Source of the DNA: Nitrospirota bacterium
Lineage (GTDB): Bacteria; Nitrospinota_A; UBA7883; JAJRTC01
Length of the DNA stretch: 33,238 nucleotides
Assembly: GCA_024278445.1 (NCBI GenBank)
Contig: JAJRTC010000005.1
Span: forward strand, 1-33,238
Direction of reading: 5' to 3'
Position numbers and translations under genes: made by a program. Below are positions 1-9,805 of this stretch, piece after piece (position 1 is the stretch's first letter; every line of letters begins with the position of its first letter). Below the pieces are notes generated by a model. That model did not search any database and had not been told where the DNA came from. It saw only the letters and a program-made list of their open reading frames with translations.

Positions 1-859
1 CCTGAATAAGCCTGAAAACCGGCGGTATTTTCCACGAATCTTTCTGGAGGACGGCGTTTACGTTGTCTGGCAGAACGCGTGGAATGTTATCTGAAAACCC
101 TCCGCCCGTAATATGCGCCAAACCTTTTATTAACTGCCTGTCTATGAGCGGCAGGAGCGATTCTGAATAATCTTTATGCGGCTTTAGCAAAACCTCGCCT
201 ATGGTTTTATTAAACCCTTCAGGGGTCGTGGTTGCGCTCATTTTGAGCTTGTCGAATATTACTTTGCGGGCCAGGGTGTAACCGTTGGTGTGCAGGCCGC
301 TTGAAGCGAGCCCTAATATTAGGTTGCCCTCTTCGATGTTCCGTCCTGTTATAATCTGCGATTTTTCCACCACTCCGGTAATCATCCCCACAAGGTCATA
401 TTCACCTTTTGCGTATGTTCCGGGCAGTTCTGCCGTTTCACCGCCAACCAGCGACACGCCAGTTTTTTTACACGCCATCGCCATGCCGGAAACCAAAGCT
501 TCTATCTGTTCAGGTTTTAGTTTTTCTACGGCGATATAATCGAGAAACGTGAGCGCCTTTGCGCCCTGGCACAGGATATCGTTCACGCAGTGGTTAACGA
601 TGTCTATTCCAACGGTGTCGTATCGGTTAAGCATGTTCGCCACCATCAGCTTGGTGCCGACACCGTCTACACTCTGAACGAGAACAGGTTCTTTAAAATT
701 TTTAATGGTGGAGATATCGTAAAGCGAACCAAAGCCGCCCAAACCGGTTAATACGTTTTTGTTGTGTGTTTCTTTAGCTTTTGCTCCAATCCTTTTTAAG
801 GATTCCATCCCCGCGTCGATATTTACGCCGGAGCTTGTGTATGTAATCGGTTCGTCCAT
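1..859 (-). CDS. purM: Phosphoribosylformylglycinamidine cyclo-ligase (AIR synthetase), C-terminus truncated by window edge
   Basis: Reverse-strand translation from ATG at 859: MDEPITYTSSGVNIDAGMESLKRIGAKAKETHNKNVLTGLGGFGSLYDIS...VQSVDGVGTKLMVANMLNRYDTVGIDIVNHCVNDILCQGAKALTFLDYIA...VGGETAELPGTY; classic PurM motifs. Runs off the left edge, so absent from the ORF track. Confidence 0.95.
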   Translation of the reverse strand, partial: MDEPITYTSSGVNIDAGMESLKRIGAKAKETHNKNVLTGLGGFGSLYDISTIKNFKEPVLVQSVDGVGTKLMVANMLNRYDTVGIDIVNHCVNDILCQGAKALTFLDYIAVEKLKPEQIEALVSGMAMACKKTGVSLVGGETAELPGTYAKGEYDLVGMITGVVEKSQIITGRNIEEGNLILGLASSGLHTNGYTLARKVIFDKLKMSATTTPEGFNKTIGEVLLKPHKDYSESLLPLIDRQLIKGLAHITGGGFSDNIPRVLPDNVNAVLQKDSWKIPPVFRLIQ

Positions 860-935
860 CAAAATCTCCAAAAATAGGCTGTGACCCCGTAATTTACAAG
901 TATGTATTATAATCACAAATCAGTTTTTGATGTAG

Positions 936-3857
936 ATGAGCCGAAAACGTTTAAGGTTAACAGTTATGACGCCAGAAGAAATAGCAAGCCGGACAGCCGA
1001 TGAGAACGCGGCACTACAAGGGCAGGAACGGCTTTTTGAAATTTTTCCTTCTCTTGAAACAGACAAAAAGGTATTAACGCTTTTGTCTCACCTTTTTGCA
1101 GGAAGCGAATTTTTAACAAACTGGCTTCTTAACAGGGAAGTGGATCTGGAATGGATTGTTTCAGATGGCGTCCTTCAAAATAGCAGAAACCGCGCCAAGA
1201 TGGTTGCGCATATGGATAGCCTGCTACAAAAACTTTCACCAATATCCGCCCTTCGTATTTTTAAAAATCGTGAGCTTTGCCGGATAGCCGCACGGGAGCT
1301 GTCTGGTGCCGCTGATTTTGCCGAGGCGGTTTTGGAGTGGTCTTGCGTTGCGGATATAGCCATCGATACCGCTATCAAAGCGGCGGAAAGTGAGGCGTTA
1401 AAAAAACATGGTGTGCCGATATATGTGCCTTTCGATAAAACAGAACCTGAAACGGCAAAAATATGCGCCATCGCAATGGGCAAGCTTGGAGGGGGCGAGC
1501 TTAATATTTCTTCAGATATCGACATAATTTTCGTCCACTCGTCAGATCAAGGCTCTACGCCTGGTGTGGCGGGTAAAGGCGTGGTTACCCTGCACGAGTT
1601 TTTTGTTGGCGTGGCAAGGGAGGCCGTTCGCCTTTTATCTGAAATGACGGAAGATGGGAACATGTTCCGGGTCGATCTTGACTTGCGTCCTGAAGGAACC
1701 CGTGGCGAGGTTACGAATTCTATCGGCGCGGTGGAGATTTATTACGAGTCGTGGGGGCAGAACTGGGAGCGGCAGGCGCTTATAAAGGCGCGTCATTGTG
1801 GTGGAAATAAAAATGTGGCCGACGAAACGCTTGAGCGGCTCAGGCCTTTTGTATACAGAAAATATATAGACCAGAAGGCTGTGGATGAAATCGCTTTGAT
1901 GAAAGGGAAAATAGACAGCTCTTTAATAGCCAAAAAAGGGGTGAAAAGAGCGGGTAGAGACATAAAACTTGGTGAGGGCGGGATAAGGGAAATTGAGTTT
2001 TTGGCGCAGTCGCTTCAGCTTTTATATGGAGCGAGGTACCCGGAACTTAAAACACGATCCACACTGGAGGCGCTCGATGTTAGCTACTCTTTAGGAATAC
2101 TCTCCGAGCCGCACTATATCGATTTGAGCGAAGCCTACATTTTTTATCGCAGGCTTGAGAATCGAATCCAGTATTACCAGGGAGCGCAAACGCACCTTGT
2201 GCCGACCGACGATACGAGGCTGGTCGTTCTCGCCCGGCAGATGGGAATGGAAGGCGAGGGGCTTTCCGAAAGACTTGCAACAGAAATATCACGTCGCAGA
2301 AAAAGGGTGCGCGGAATTTTTAATTCCTACTTTGCCAAGGCGAATGAAGGTGAAAGCGATGTTTTTCCCGTTCCGGTAGACGATGAGGATGCAACGGTGG
2401 CATGGCTTGATTCGCTTGGGTTTGACAGGCCAAAAGATTCTGCCCGCGCGTTAAACTTTCTTCGCAACGGCAGGCCGTTTTCTCACCCGTCTGAACGAAG
2501 TCGCACGGCGTTCGACAGGTTCGGGCCCGCAATGGTAAAGCTTGCCATGGAAACGTCTTGGCCGGATAATGTAATTGTGCGGCTTGCCGAGTTTGTGGAA
2601 TCCAAGGGGGGGCGCGGCATGTTATACAGCCTGCTGGATACGCACCGCCCCGTATTGTCGCTTTTGTCCTCCATTTTTTCTTCTTCCGATCATCAAACCT
2701 TAAGGCTCATAACCCATCCCGATATTCTGGACAGGCTTCTTATCTCCGACCCTGTGGGCATGCCTCCTTCCAGGATCCAGTGTAAAAGGGAGTTGGTTTC
2801 GGCAGTGAAGAGCGGCAAAACGGTGGATGAACAAGTAGCCGGCATGAACTTTTTTCGTGTAACGGAAACAATGCGCCTCTCTCTTCGCTCGATTTTAGGT
2901 TTGGCGCAAATGGCCGAAACCATGGAAGGATTAACTATACTTTCGGAGGAATATATAAAAAAGATAACGGATATCGCCTGTGATGAAGTAGGCAAACGTC
3001 CTGACGGCACCTCGTTTGCCGTTATCGTGGCAGGCAAGCTTGGAAAACGGGAGATGAGCTTTAGTTCAGACGTTGATATGCTTGTTTTTTATGAAGGCGG
3101 CGAGCAGGGACGGGCGTATGTAACGCGGGTGACCCAAAAAATATTGAAGCTCTCATCGATGCAGACTTCGTACGGTATCGGGTACGATATCGATCTTAGG
3201 CTTCGGCCTGACGGTGAGAAAGGGCTCTTAGTTTCTTCGTTAAAGTTGATGACCGACTATTATAAAACCCGTGGTCAAGCGTGGGAGCGGATAGCGCTTG
3301 TGGGTGCGAGGCAGGTGGCGGGTGACGAAACTTTTGGCGATAAAGTCATGCAGGTTTTGCGATCTTTTATTTTCGCGGGGCCTTTTTCTGCTACCTCGGC
3401 AAAAAAGCTTGCCTATATAAGGGAGCGGGTGGCGGACGAAAAGGTAAAAGTTGGAACGACGGATATCAAATTCGGGCGCGGCGGGATGATGGACATAGAG
3501 TTTATATGTCAATGGCTCAAAATCGAAAAAGAAACTGCCGATAGTTTTCAGGATAGTAACGGCTCTTTTACCTTTTCTGTTTTAAGCGAGATTAAAGAAC
3601 AAGAATGGTTGCCACTTGAAACAGCGAGTGAACTTGAGAAAAATTACCGTCTTTACAGGGCTATAGAAGAAGCTTTGAGGATGGATCGCGGCAAATCTGT
3701 TAGCGTTATTCCCAAACCCAGCCTTGAGCTGAAAAGAATGGTGAGAAAAGTTGGCGAGAAGGGTGTGGGGCCAGACAGGTTCATACAGCTTGTTAAGGAA
3801 ACCATGAAACTCACCCGCGCTATATACCGTGATTTTACGTTCTTAAGGGTGAGGTAA
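936..3857 (+). CDS. glnE: Bifunctional glutamine-synthetase adenylyltransferase/deadenylyltransferase
   Basis: 973 aa with duplicated nucleotidyltransferase motifs (AMGKLGGGELNISSDIDIIFV; VAGKLGKREMSFSSDVDMLVFY) and KLGEGGIREIEFLAQ / KFGRGGMMDIEFICQ. The true start may be the downstream ATG at 966. Confidence 0.95.
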   Translation: MSRKRLRLTVMTPEEIASRTADENAALQGQERLFEIFPSLETDKKVLTLLSHLFAGSEFLTNWLLNREVDLEWIVSDGVLQNSRNRAKMVAHMDSLLQKLSPISALRIFKNRELCRIAARELSGAADFAEAVLEWSCVADIAIDTAIKAAESEALKKHGVPIYVPFDKTEPETAKICAIAMGKLGGGELNISSDIDIIFVHSSDQGSTPGVAGKGVVTLHEFFVGVAREAVRLLSEMTEDGNMFRVDLDLRPEGTRGEVTNSIGAVEIYYESWGQNWERQALIKARHCGGNKNVADETLERLRPFVYRKYIDQKAVDEIALMKGKIDSSLIAKKGVKRAGRDIKLGEGGIREIEFLAQSLQLLYGARYPELKTRSTLEALDVSYSLGILSEPHYIDLSEAYIFYRRLENRIQYYQGAQTHLVPTDDTRLVVLARQMGMEGEGLSERLATEISRRRKRVRGIFNSYFAKANEGESDVFPVPVDDEDATVAWLDSLGFDRPKDSARALNFLRNGRPFSHPSERSRTAFDRFGPAMVKLAMETSWPDNVIVRLAEFVESKGGRGMLYSLLDTHRPVLSLLSSIFSSSDHQTLRLITHPDILDRLLISDPVGMPPSRIQCKRELVSAVKSGKTVDEQVAGMNFFRVTETMRLSLRSILGLAQMAETMEGLTILSEEYIKKITDIACDEVGKRPDGTSFAVIVAGKLGKREMSFSSDVDMLVFYEGGEQGRAYVTRVTQKILKLSSMQTSYGIGYDIDLRLRPDGEKGLLVSSLKLMTDYYKTRGQAWERIALVGARQVAGDETFGDKVMQVLRSFIFAGPFSATSAKKLAYIRERVADEKVKVGTTDIKFGRGGMMDIEFICQWLKIEKETADSFQDSNGSFTFSVLSEIKEQEWLPLETASELEKNYRLYRAIEEALRMDRGKSVSVIPKPSLELKRMVRKVGEKGVGPDRFIQLVKETMKLTRAIYRDFTFLRVR

Positions 3858-3861
3858 CTTC

Positions 3862-4971
3862 GTGAATGACGAGCGGCTTTACAAAATAGGGTTAAACGCG
3901 ATTCCCTTCATAGGCCCTGTAAACTACGGCAGGCTCGTTGCCGCTTTCGGTTCGGCCAAAGGTGTTTTTGCCGCTGGAAAGGAGGATTTGGTTCGTGTCG
4001 AGAAGGTGGGCGAAAAACTTGCGGCTAAAATAAAAAACGCAAACCCGCTCCCCACAGCCGAAAAAGAGCTTTTATTGGCAGAAAAAATAGGGGCTAAAAT
4101 TTTTCTTGCAGGTGATGAAGGCTACCCGGCTCCGCTTTTAAACATATACTCACCCCCGCCCGTTCTTTATATTAAGGGGCAGTGGCGCACGGAAGACGAA
4201 CTCTCCATAGCGGTGGTAGGAACCCGCAACCCAACGGTGTATGGAAAAACGCAAGCCGGAAAATTTGGCAACGAGCTTGCGAAACGAGGGGTGACGGTGG
4301 TGTCTGGGTTAGCGAGGGGGGTAGATGGAGAAGCGCACAGGGAAGCGATCAGGGCAGGTGGCAGAACCGTCGCGGCGCTAGGTTGCGGCCTTAACGTTTA
4401 TTACCCGTCGGAACATAGAGCGCTTCAATTAAAAATTGCGGAGCATGGAGCGGTTATAAGCCAGTTTCCTGTCTCCATGGGGCCGGATAAAATATTTTTC
4501 CCTATGAGAAACCGTATTTTAAGCGGCTTAACCTTGGGAACCCTTGTTATCGAGGCGGCGGAGCGGAGCGGTGCGCTTATAACGTCGGCGGCCGCCCTTG
4601 AGGAAAACCGGGAGGTTTTCGCCTTGCCGGGGCCTGTTACGTCAAAAAAGAGTGATGGCGCTAACAGGTTGATAAAGCGTGGGCATGCGAGGCTTGTTTC
4701 CTGTGTGGACGATATCGTGAGTGAGCTACCTGAATATATACAGAACAAACTGGTTGAAAAACAGGCGGTTTTGCCGTTTTCTGATGAAGAAACCTTGACC
4801 GATGACGAAAAAAGCGTGATGGCGCAAATCGACCATGAGGTTAAGCATATAGACAAACTCTCGCGGGACTCAGGTTTGCCATCAAATAGCGTATCTGCTA
4901 TACTTTTGGCGCTTGAGCTAAAAGGTAAAGTAAAACAATTAGCTGGAAAGCTCTTTTTGAAAATTCGATGA
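3862..4971 (+). CDS. dprA: DNA-processing protein DprA (Smf)
   Basis: AVVGTRNPTVYGKTQAGKFGNELAKRGVTVVSGLARGVDGEAHREAIRAGGRTVAALGCGLNVYYPSEH...LEENREVFALPGPV; HhH-like N-terminus and winged-helix C-terminus. Confidence 0.96.
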   Translation: MNDERLYKIGLNAIPFIGPVNYGRLVAAFGSAKGVFAAGKEDLVRVEKVGEKLAAKIKNANPLPTAEKELLLAEKIGAKIFLAGDEGYPAPLLNIYSPPPVLYIKGQWRTEDELSIAVVGTRNPTVYGKTQAGKFGNELAKRGVTVVSGLARGVDGEAHREAIRAGGRTVAALGCGLNVYYPSEHRALQLKIAEHGAVISQFPVSMGPDKIFFPMRNRILSGLTLGTLVIEAAERSGALITSAAALEENREVFALPGPVTSKKSDGANRLIKRGHARLVSCVDDIVSELPEYIQNKLVEKQAVLPFSDEETLTDDEKSVMAQIDHEVKHIDKLSRDSGLPSNSVSAILLALELKGKVKQLAGKLFLKIR

Positions 4972-5043
4972 TTTGGGATGCCTCTTGCGGTGGCAAAAAG
5001 TCGCTTGCATATCCTTGTTTTTAATTTTAGTTGGTAGGTTCTA

Positions 5044-7353
5044 ATGGCTAAAGGTCTTGTAATAGTTGAGTCACCCGCAAAAGCGGCCACTCTTAAGAGA
5101 TACCTTGGAAAAGGTATTATCGTTATGGCGTCGGTCGGGCATATAAAAAACCTGCCAAAGTCCAAACTTGGTGTGGATATAGAAAACGGCTATACGCCCA
5201 AGTTTATTACCATAAAGGGTAAGGGTAAAGTAATCAAAGATTTAAAGGCCGCCGCTAAAAAAGTAGACACCATATATCTGGCTCCTGATCCTGACCGTGA
5301 AGGTGAGGCGATAGCCGCCCATATAGCCACTGAAATTGGAAAAGGAAAAACCGTATACCGGGTTCTTTTTAACGAGATTACGAAAAAAGCGGTTCAGGAA
5401 GGTATAAAAAACTGCGGTGAAATAAACGTTAACCGTGTGAACGCCCAGATGGCCCGCCGAATACTCGACAGGCTCGTAGGATATAAACTCTCCCCGCTAC
5501 TTTGGGACAAAGTGCGTAAAGGGCTTTCGGCCGGTCGTGTGCAATCGGTTGCGCTGAGGCTGGTTGTGGAGCGTGAAAAAGAGATTCGCGCCTTTGTGCC
5601 TGAGGAATACTGGACTATAGAAGGAAGTGTTGAAGGAAAAAATCCACCACCTTTTGCCGTTAAAGTTCTTCATTACAAGGGCGAAAAACTTGAAATCGGA
5701 AACGGTGAACGGGCGGAAGAAGTTGATAACGCGATACAGTCAGCCGTTCTTGTTGTTGATAACGTTGAGAAAAAGGAGCGAAAAAGAAACCCCGTCGCCC
5801 CGTTCATAACGTCTACCCTTCAGCAGGAGGCGAGTAACCGCGTTCGGTATAACGCGCGGCGTACGATGTCTATAGCCCAGAGGCTTTACGAAGGTCTTGA
5901 GGTTGGTGAAGATGGCCCGGTGGGCCTGATTACATATATGAGAACAGATTCAACCCGTGTGGCGGACGAAGCCGTGACCCAGGCGCGTGAGTTTATAAAA
6001 AGGGAATATGGAGACAAGTACCTCCCCGAAAAACCGAAAGTATATAAAAAGAAGAAGGCGGCTCAAGACGCTCATGAGGCTATCCGCCCCACTTCCGTAG
6101 AACGCACGCCGCAATCGCTTAAAAAGTATCTTTCAAAAGAAGAGATGGCGATATACGAACTTGTGTGGAAACGGTTTGTTTCAAGCCAGATGACGCAAGC
6201 TCAGTTTGACGTTACCACGGTAGATATAAAAGCCGGCGACTATAACCTGCGGGCGACAGGCTCCATCATGAAGTTCGACGGGTTTTTAAAGGTATTTGAC
6301 GAGCGTGCCGAGCCGCATAAAGACGACAGCAGGGGTGAGGCTATCAAAAAGCTTCCGCCTACCATAGCTCAGGGCGACAAAATAAAACTTGTTGAACTTG
6401 AAAAAAACCAGCATTTTACACAGCCGCCCCCACGTTTCACGGAAGCTATGCTCATTAAGGATTTAGAAGAGTTCGGTATCGGGCGCCCTTCCACATATGC
6501 CGGCATCGTCTCTGTTATTCAGGAGAGGGCGTATTGCGAATCAGAAGACAGGCGCCTTGTTCCTACAGATCTTGGAATTGTCGTTACAGAACTGCTTATC
6601 GAAAATTTCCCGGATATCCTGAACTCGGAATTCACCGCCCAGATGGAGAGAGAACTCGACCAGGTTGAAGAGGGCGAGAAAGATTGGGTTTCCGCGCTTG
6701 ACGATTTCTACAAGCCATTTAGCGCAGACCTTGAGAAGGCCAAGGTTCATATGCGCAACGTTAAAACCGACGCGGAAAAGGCAGATGAGATCTGCGAGAA
6801 TTGTGGCAAAGAGATGGTCATGAAGTTCGGCAGGTTTGGCAAGTTTTTGGCCTGCGAAGGATATCCTGAGTGCAAAACGACAAGAAGAATCGCAAAAGAC
6901 GGAACGATAGAGCCCAAGATGGAGCCTGTGCCAGATGAACCTACCGATTTTAAGTGCGAAACGTGCGGCAAGGATATGGTTATCAAAACCGGCAAATTTG
7001 GCCAGTATATTGCCTGTTCTGACTATCCCACATGTAAAACGACAAGGCAGATAGGCATAGGCATCGATTGTCCTGAACTTAAATGTGGCGGCGAACTTGT
7101 GAAAAAAAGGACAAGGCGCGGAAAAACCTTTTATGGGTGTAACCAGTATCCTAAGTGCGAGTTCGCCACATGGCAGGAGCCTCTCAAAGATAAACCTTGC
7201 CCCGATTGTCACTACACATTTCTTACCAAAAAGGTTTTGAAGTCTGGAACATTTTTGAAATGCGTGAACAAGGAATGCGGGTATCAGGAAGAGATACACG
7301 AGGAACCGGAGGAAGAACCAGCTTCCGGGTCGCAGTCGTCGGCGGAGGGTTAG
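5044..7353 (+). CDS. topA: DNA topoisomerase I, type IA, with four C-terminal zinc-ribbon modules
   Basis: MAKGLVIVESPAKAATLKRYLG..., YLAPDPDREGEAIAAHIA, GLITYMRTDSTR active-site Tyr motif, repeated C-x2/3-C zinc ribbons (CENCGKEM, CETCGKDM, CPELKCGG, CPDCHYTF). Confidence 0.97.
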   Translation: MAKGLVIVESPAKAATLKRYLGKGIIVMASVGHIKNLPKSKLGVDIENGYTPKFITIKGKGKVIKDLKAAAKKVDTIYLAPDPDREGEAIAAHIATEIGKGKTVYRVLFNEITKKAVQEGIKNCGEINVNRVNAQMARRILDRLVGYKLSPLLWDKVRKGLSAGRVQSVALRLVVEREKEIRAFVPEEYWTIEGSVEGKNPPPFAVKVLHYKGEKLEIGNGERAEEVDNAIQSAVLVVDNVEKKERKRNPVAPFITSTLQQEASNRVRYNARRTMSIAQRLYEGLEVGEDGPVGLITYMRTDSTRVADEAVTQAREFIKREYGDKYLPEKPKVYKKKKAAQDAHEAIRPTSVERTPQSLKKYLSKEEMAIYELVWKRFVSSQMTQAQFDVTTVDIKAGDYNLRATGSIMKFDGFLKVFDERAEPHKDDSRGEAIKKLPPTIAQGDKIKLVELEKNQHFTQPPPRFTEAMLIKDLEEFGIGRPSTYAGIVSVIQERAYCESEDRRLVPTDLGIVVTELLIENFPDILNSEFTAQMERELDQVEEGEKDWVSALDDFYKPFSADLEKAKVHMRNVKTDAEKADEICENCGKEMVMKFGRFGKFLACEGYPECKTTRRIAKDGTIEPKMEPVPDEPTDFKCETCGKDMVIKTGKFGQYIACSDYPTCKTTRQIGIGIDCPELKCGGELVKKRTRRGKTFYGCNQYPKCEFATWQEPLKDKPCPDCHYTFLTKKVLKSGTFLKCVNKECGYQEEIHEEPEEEPASGSQSSAEG

Positions 7354-8669
7354 CCGGTTGTGAGGCCGTATGGCAGATAGCGACTCGCGGTAAATCTTTT
7401 GTTCATGTCGATCTTTTCGAAATGCGTCCCGTTCGTGGCACGCCTGCGCATGACACAGGCAAGCTTGCGGAAATTGTCTGTTCAAACTCGCTAAAATCTG
7501 AGCTGAAAAGCACCCCTGCCGGGCTTTTAAAGGCCGACCTTGAGAGGCTTGGTTCGCTTCTTATAGCGACAGCTCAAAAAAACCGTGTTCCCGCAGGCCG
7601 GGCGCTTGCCGTGGACAGGGATAATTTTGCGAATGAAGTAACCATCGCTATCAAAAACCTTGACAATGTCACCGTGATACGCAAGGAAGTTGCCTCTATC
7701 CCGGAAGGGTACGATAAAGTAGTAGTGGCGACCGGGCCGTTAACATCAGATGGCATGGCGACTGCCCTGCAAAAACTTTTGGGTTTATCATCACTCTATT
7801 TTTACGATGCCATAGCTCCGATAGTGGAGGCCGGTTCGATTGATCGCTCTATCGCGTTTATTCAGGACAGGTATGGAGAGCCGGGGGAGGGGGACTATCT
7901 TAATCTGCCGATGTCAAAAGAGGAGTATGAACGGTTTTTAGACGATCTTCTTTCGGCCAAGGCGCTTCCATTTCGTGATTTTGAGCGCGATTACTATTTC
8001 GACGGGTGTCTGCCTATAGAAGAAATAGCGTCTCGCGGACGTGAGTCTTTATCGTTTGGGCCGCTAAAACCTGTCGGCTTGTCATATCCTGCAACGGGTA
8101 AAAGACCGCACGCCGTTATTCAGCTACGAAAAGAGAACGTATCGGGTGAAGCGTATAACATGGTCGGGTTCCAGACCAAGCTTGCGTATGGTGAGCAGGA
8201 ACGGGTGTTCAGGGCCATACCCGGGTTACAGAATGCAAAATTCTTGCGGCTAGGCTCGCTTCACAGAAATACATATATAGATTCGCCGTCTCTTCTTAAT
8301 ATCGATCTTTCGTTAAAATCTACCCCGAATATCCGTATGGCAGGGCAGATGACCGGTGTTGAGGGTTATGTAGAATCTATCGCCACCGGTTTATTGGCCG
8401 GTTTTTTTACTGTTTGCGAGCTTGAAGGGGCGCAGGTTACCCCCCTTCCGCCTACCACCACGTTGGGGGCGTTGCTGGCTTATATTAGCGGTACCGCTGA
8501 AAATAGTGGCTCTTCAGGCAGATTTTGCCCCGCTAACATGAACTTTTCGCTTTTTCCGCCACTTGCCGAAAAGGTGAAAAGGCGAAAGGAACGTCGTGCC
8601 GCAATTATTGATCGCGCAGATATGGATATGGGAAAGTGGCTTAACAACCACGTTGAAATGCCCTCATAG
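7275..8669 (+). CDS. trmFO: Methylenetetrahydrofolate-tRNA-(uracil-5-)-methyltransferase TrmFO
   Basis: FRVAVVGGGLAGCEAVWQIATRG FAD-binding motif, EMRP...HDTGKLAEIVCSNSLKS, GQMTGVEGYVESIATGLLAG. Track ORF starts at 7197; in-frame ATGs at 7260 and 7275 are likelier starts. Overlaps the topA 3' end. Confidence 0.94.
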   Translation: MRVSGRDTRGTGGRTSFRVAVVGGGLAGCEAVWQIATRGKSFVHVDLFEMRPVRGTPAHDTGKLAEIVCSNSLKSELKSTPAGLLKADLERLGSLLIATAQKNRVPAGRALAVDRDNFANEVTIAIKNLDNVTVIRKEVASIPEGYDKVVVATGPLTSDGMATALQKLLGLSSLYFYDAIAPIVEAGSIDRSIAFIQDRYGEPGEGDYLNLPMSKEEYERFLDDLLSAKALPFRDFERDYYFDGCLPIEEIASRGRESLSFGPLKPVGLSYPATGKRPHAVIQLRKENVSGEAYNMVGFQTKLAYGEQERVFRAIPGLQNAKFLRLGSLHRNTYIDSPSLLNIDLSLKSTPNIRMAGQMTGVEGYVESIATGLLAGFFTVCELEGAQVTPLPPTTTLGALLAYISGTAENSGSSGRFCPANMNFSLFPPLAEKVKRRKERRAAIIDRADMDMGKWLNNHVEMPS

Positions 8670-8706
8670 CAGATACGCTGTAAGGGCATTCCAGGGCCGT
8701 AGTGCG

Positions 8707-9585
8707 TTAGCCTTTGGAGGAACCACTCCATGTTCCGGTTTCTTGATTAAACCAGTTCCAGGAGCCTGAGACCGTGCCATTCAGGTCGAATGTTCCTATG
8801 AAACTGGTTCCATCACTTGCGCCGCCGCTTGTTTGAAATTGGGTCGCTCCACTTCCATCCCTGCTTACCGTTCCTGCAAAGGCAACAGTTTCTCCTAGGG
8901 AAGATGTCGCCGTTCCTGAAATTACTCCCGAAGAGGTTATGGTTCCAGACCACGTTCCTGCGTTATCTCCTGAATATGTGCCACTGTAATTGCCGGACAA
9001 AAGAGCGCCGATAGAGTTCTCCGCATGGGTAATAGCCTCGGAAACCGGCGTTAGCGAGTGTGTGCCAGCCCCTGTTACGGAGGTAAACTCTGAAATTATG
9101 GCCTGCAATTCACTCGATTCTGCAAAACCGGAGGTAGATTGGGCAAAATTTACGTCTTTGCCCAATGCTAAGTTGGCGACTTCTTCAGTGATTACGATAC
9201 CGTTAGAAGGGTTATTGTCATTATCAAGGGTCATCAAAAAACGAATGACATTAGTAACCGCAGGGTCACTTATATTCAGGGCACCGCTAACGATGTCTAC
9301 CGGAATAATGAGGGAGCTACCTGTTGCCTCGCCTATCAGAATAGAGCCGATATAAAATTTTACCGTAGCCCCTCTTTCGTATTGGAACGTACCAGCAGAG
9401 TTTGTGACGCCTTCCATGTCGCCCGATACCCAGCGTAAGCCTTGCACAGGGCTATCGATAAAGCTTCCCGTTAAAACATCATTGCCACCGCTACTTATAT
9501 TGTCACCGCCGCCGCCACCGCCGCAAGCGGAGAGCAAGACTATAACGGAAAGCATACATAAATATTTAAAATACGATTGTTTCAT
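8707..9585 (-). CDS. Putative lipoprotein with poly-Gly tract after the lipobox
   Basis: N-terminal signal peptide with lipobox LLSAC followed by GGGGGG; C-terminal GTYSGDNAGTWSGTITSSG repetitive beta-like sequence. Confidence 0.75.
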   Translation of the reverse strand: MKQSYFKYLCMLSVIVLLSACGGGGGGDNISSGGNDVLTGSFIDSPVQGLRWVSGDMEGVTNSAGTFQYERGATVKFYIGSILIGEATGSSLIIPVDIVSGALNISDPAVTNVIRFLMTLDNDNNPSNGIVITEEVANLALGKDVNFAQSTSGFAESSELQAIISEFTSVTGAGTHSLTPVSEAITHAENSIGALLSGNYSGTYSGDNAGTWSGTITSSGVISGTATSSLGETVAFAGTVSRDGSGATQFQTSGGASDGTSFIGTFDLNGTVSGSWNWFNQETGTWSGSSKG

Positions 9586-9805
9586 TTTTTCCCTTGTTTA
9601 AAGCTTTTAAAAGTGTGTAAAACTAACATTTTGTTGAAATTTTGGCCGTACGCCGGGATTTCGATGCTATAGTATCAAGTCTCAGATTAAAGAAAACCAT
9701 TATTGTAAACAAGAATGGGTTAATATGACGTTGGTAGGGTGCGCCGTATGGTTTTCACCCCCGAAATAAATTTTTAGCCATATATTCAATGAAAAGAGGG
9801 GCAGT

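Noticed and set aside
285-539. 84-aa + strand ORF in the track
   Set aside because: Lies antisense inside purM, whose reverse-strand translation shows strong family motifs.
4425-5165. 246-aa minus ORF overlapping dprA and topA
   Set aside because: Antisense shadow of two well-supported genes; no recognizable domain.
6541-7485. 314-aa minus ORF
   Set aside because: Antisense to topA/trmFO; composition looks like a shadow ORF.
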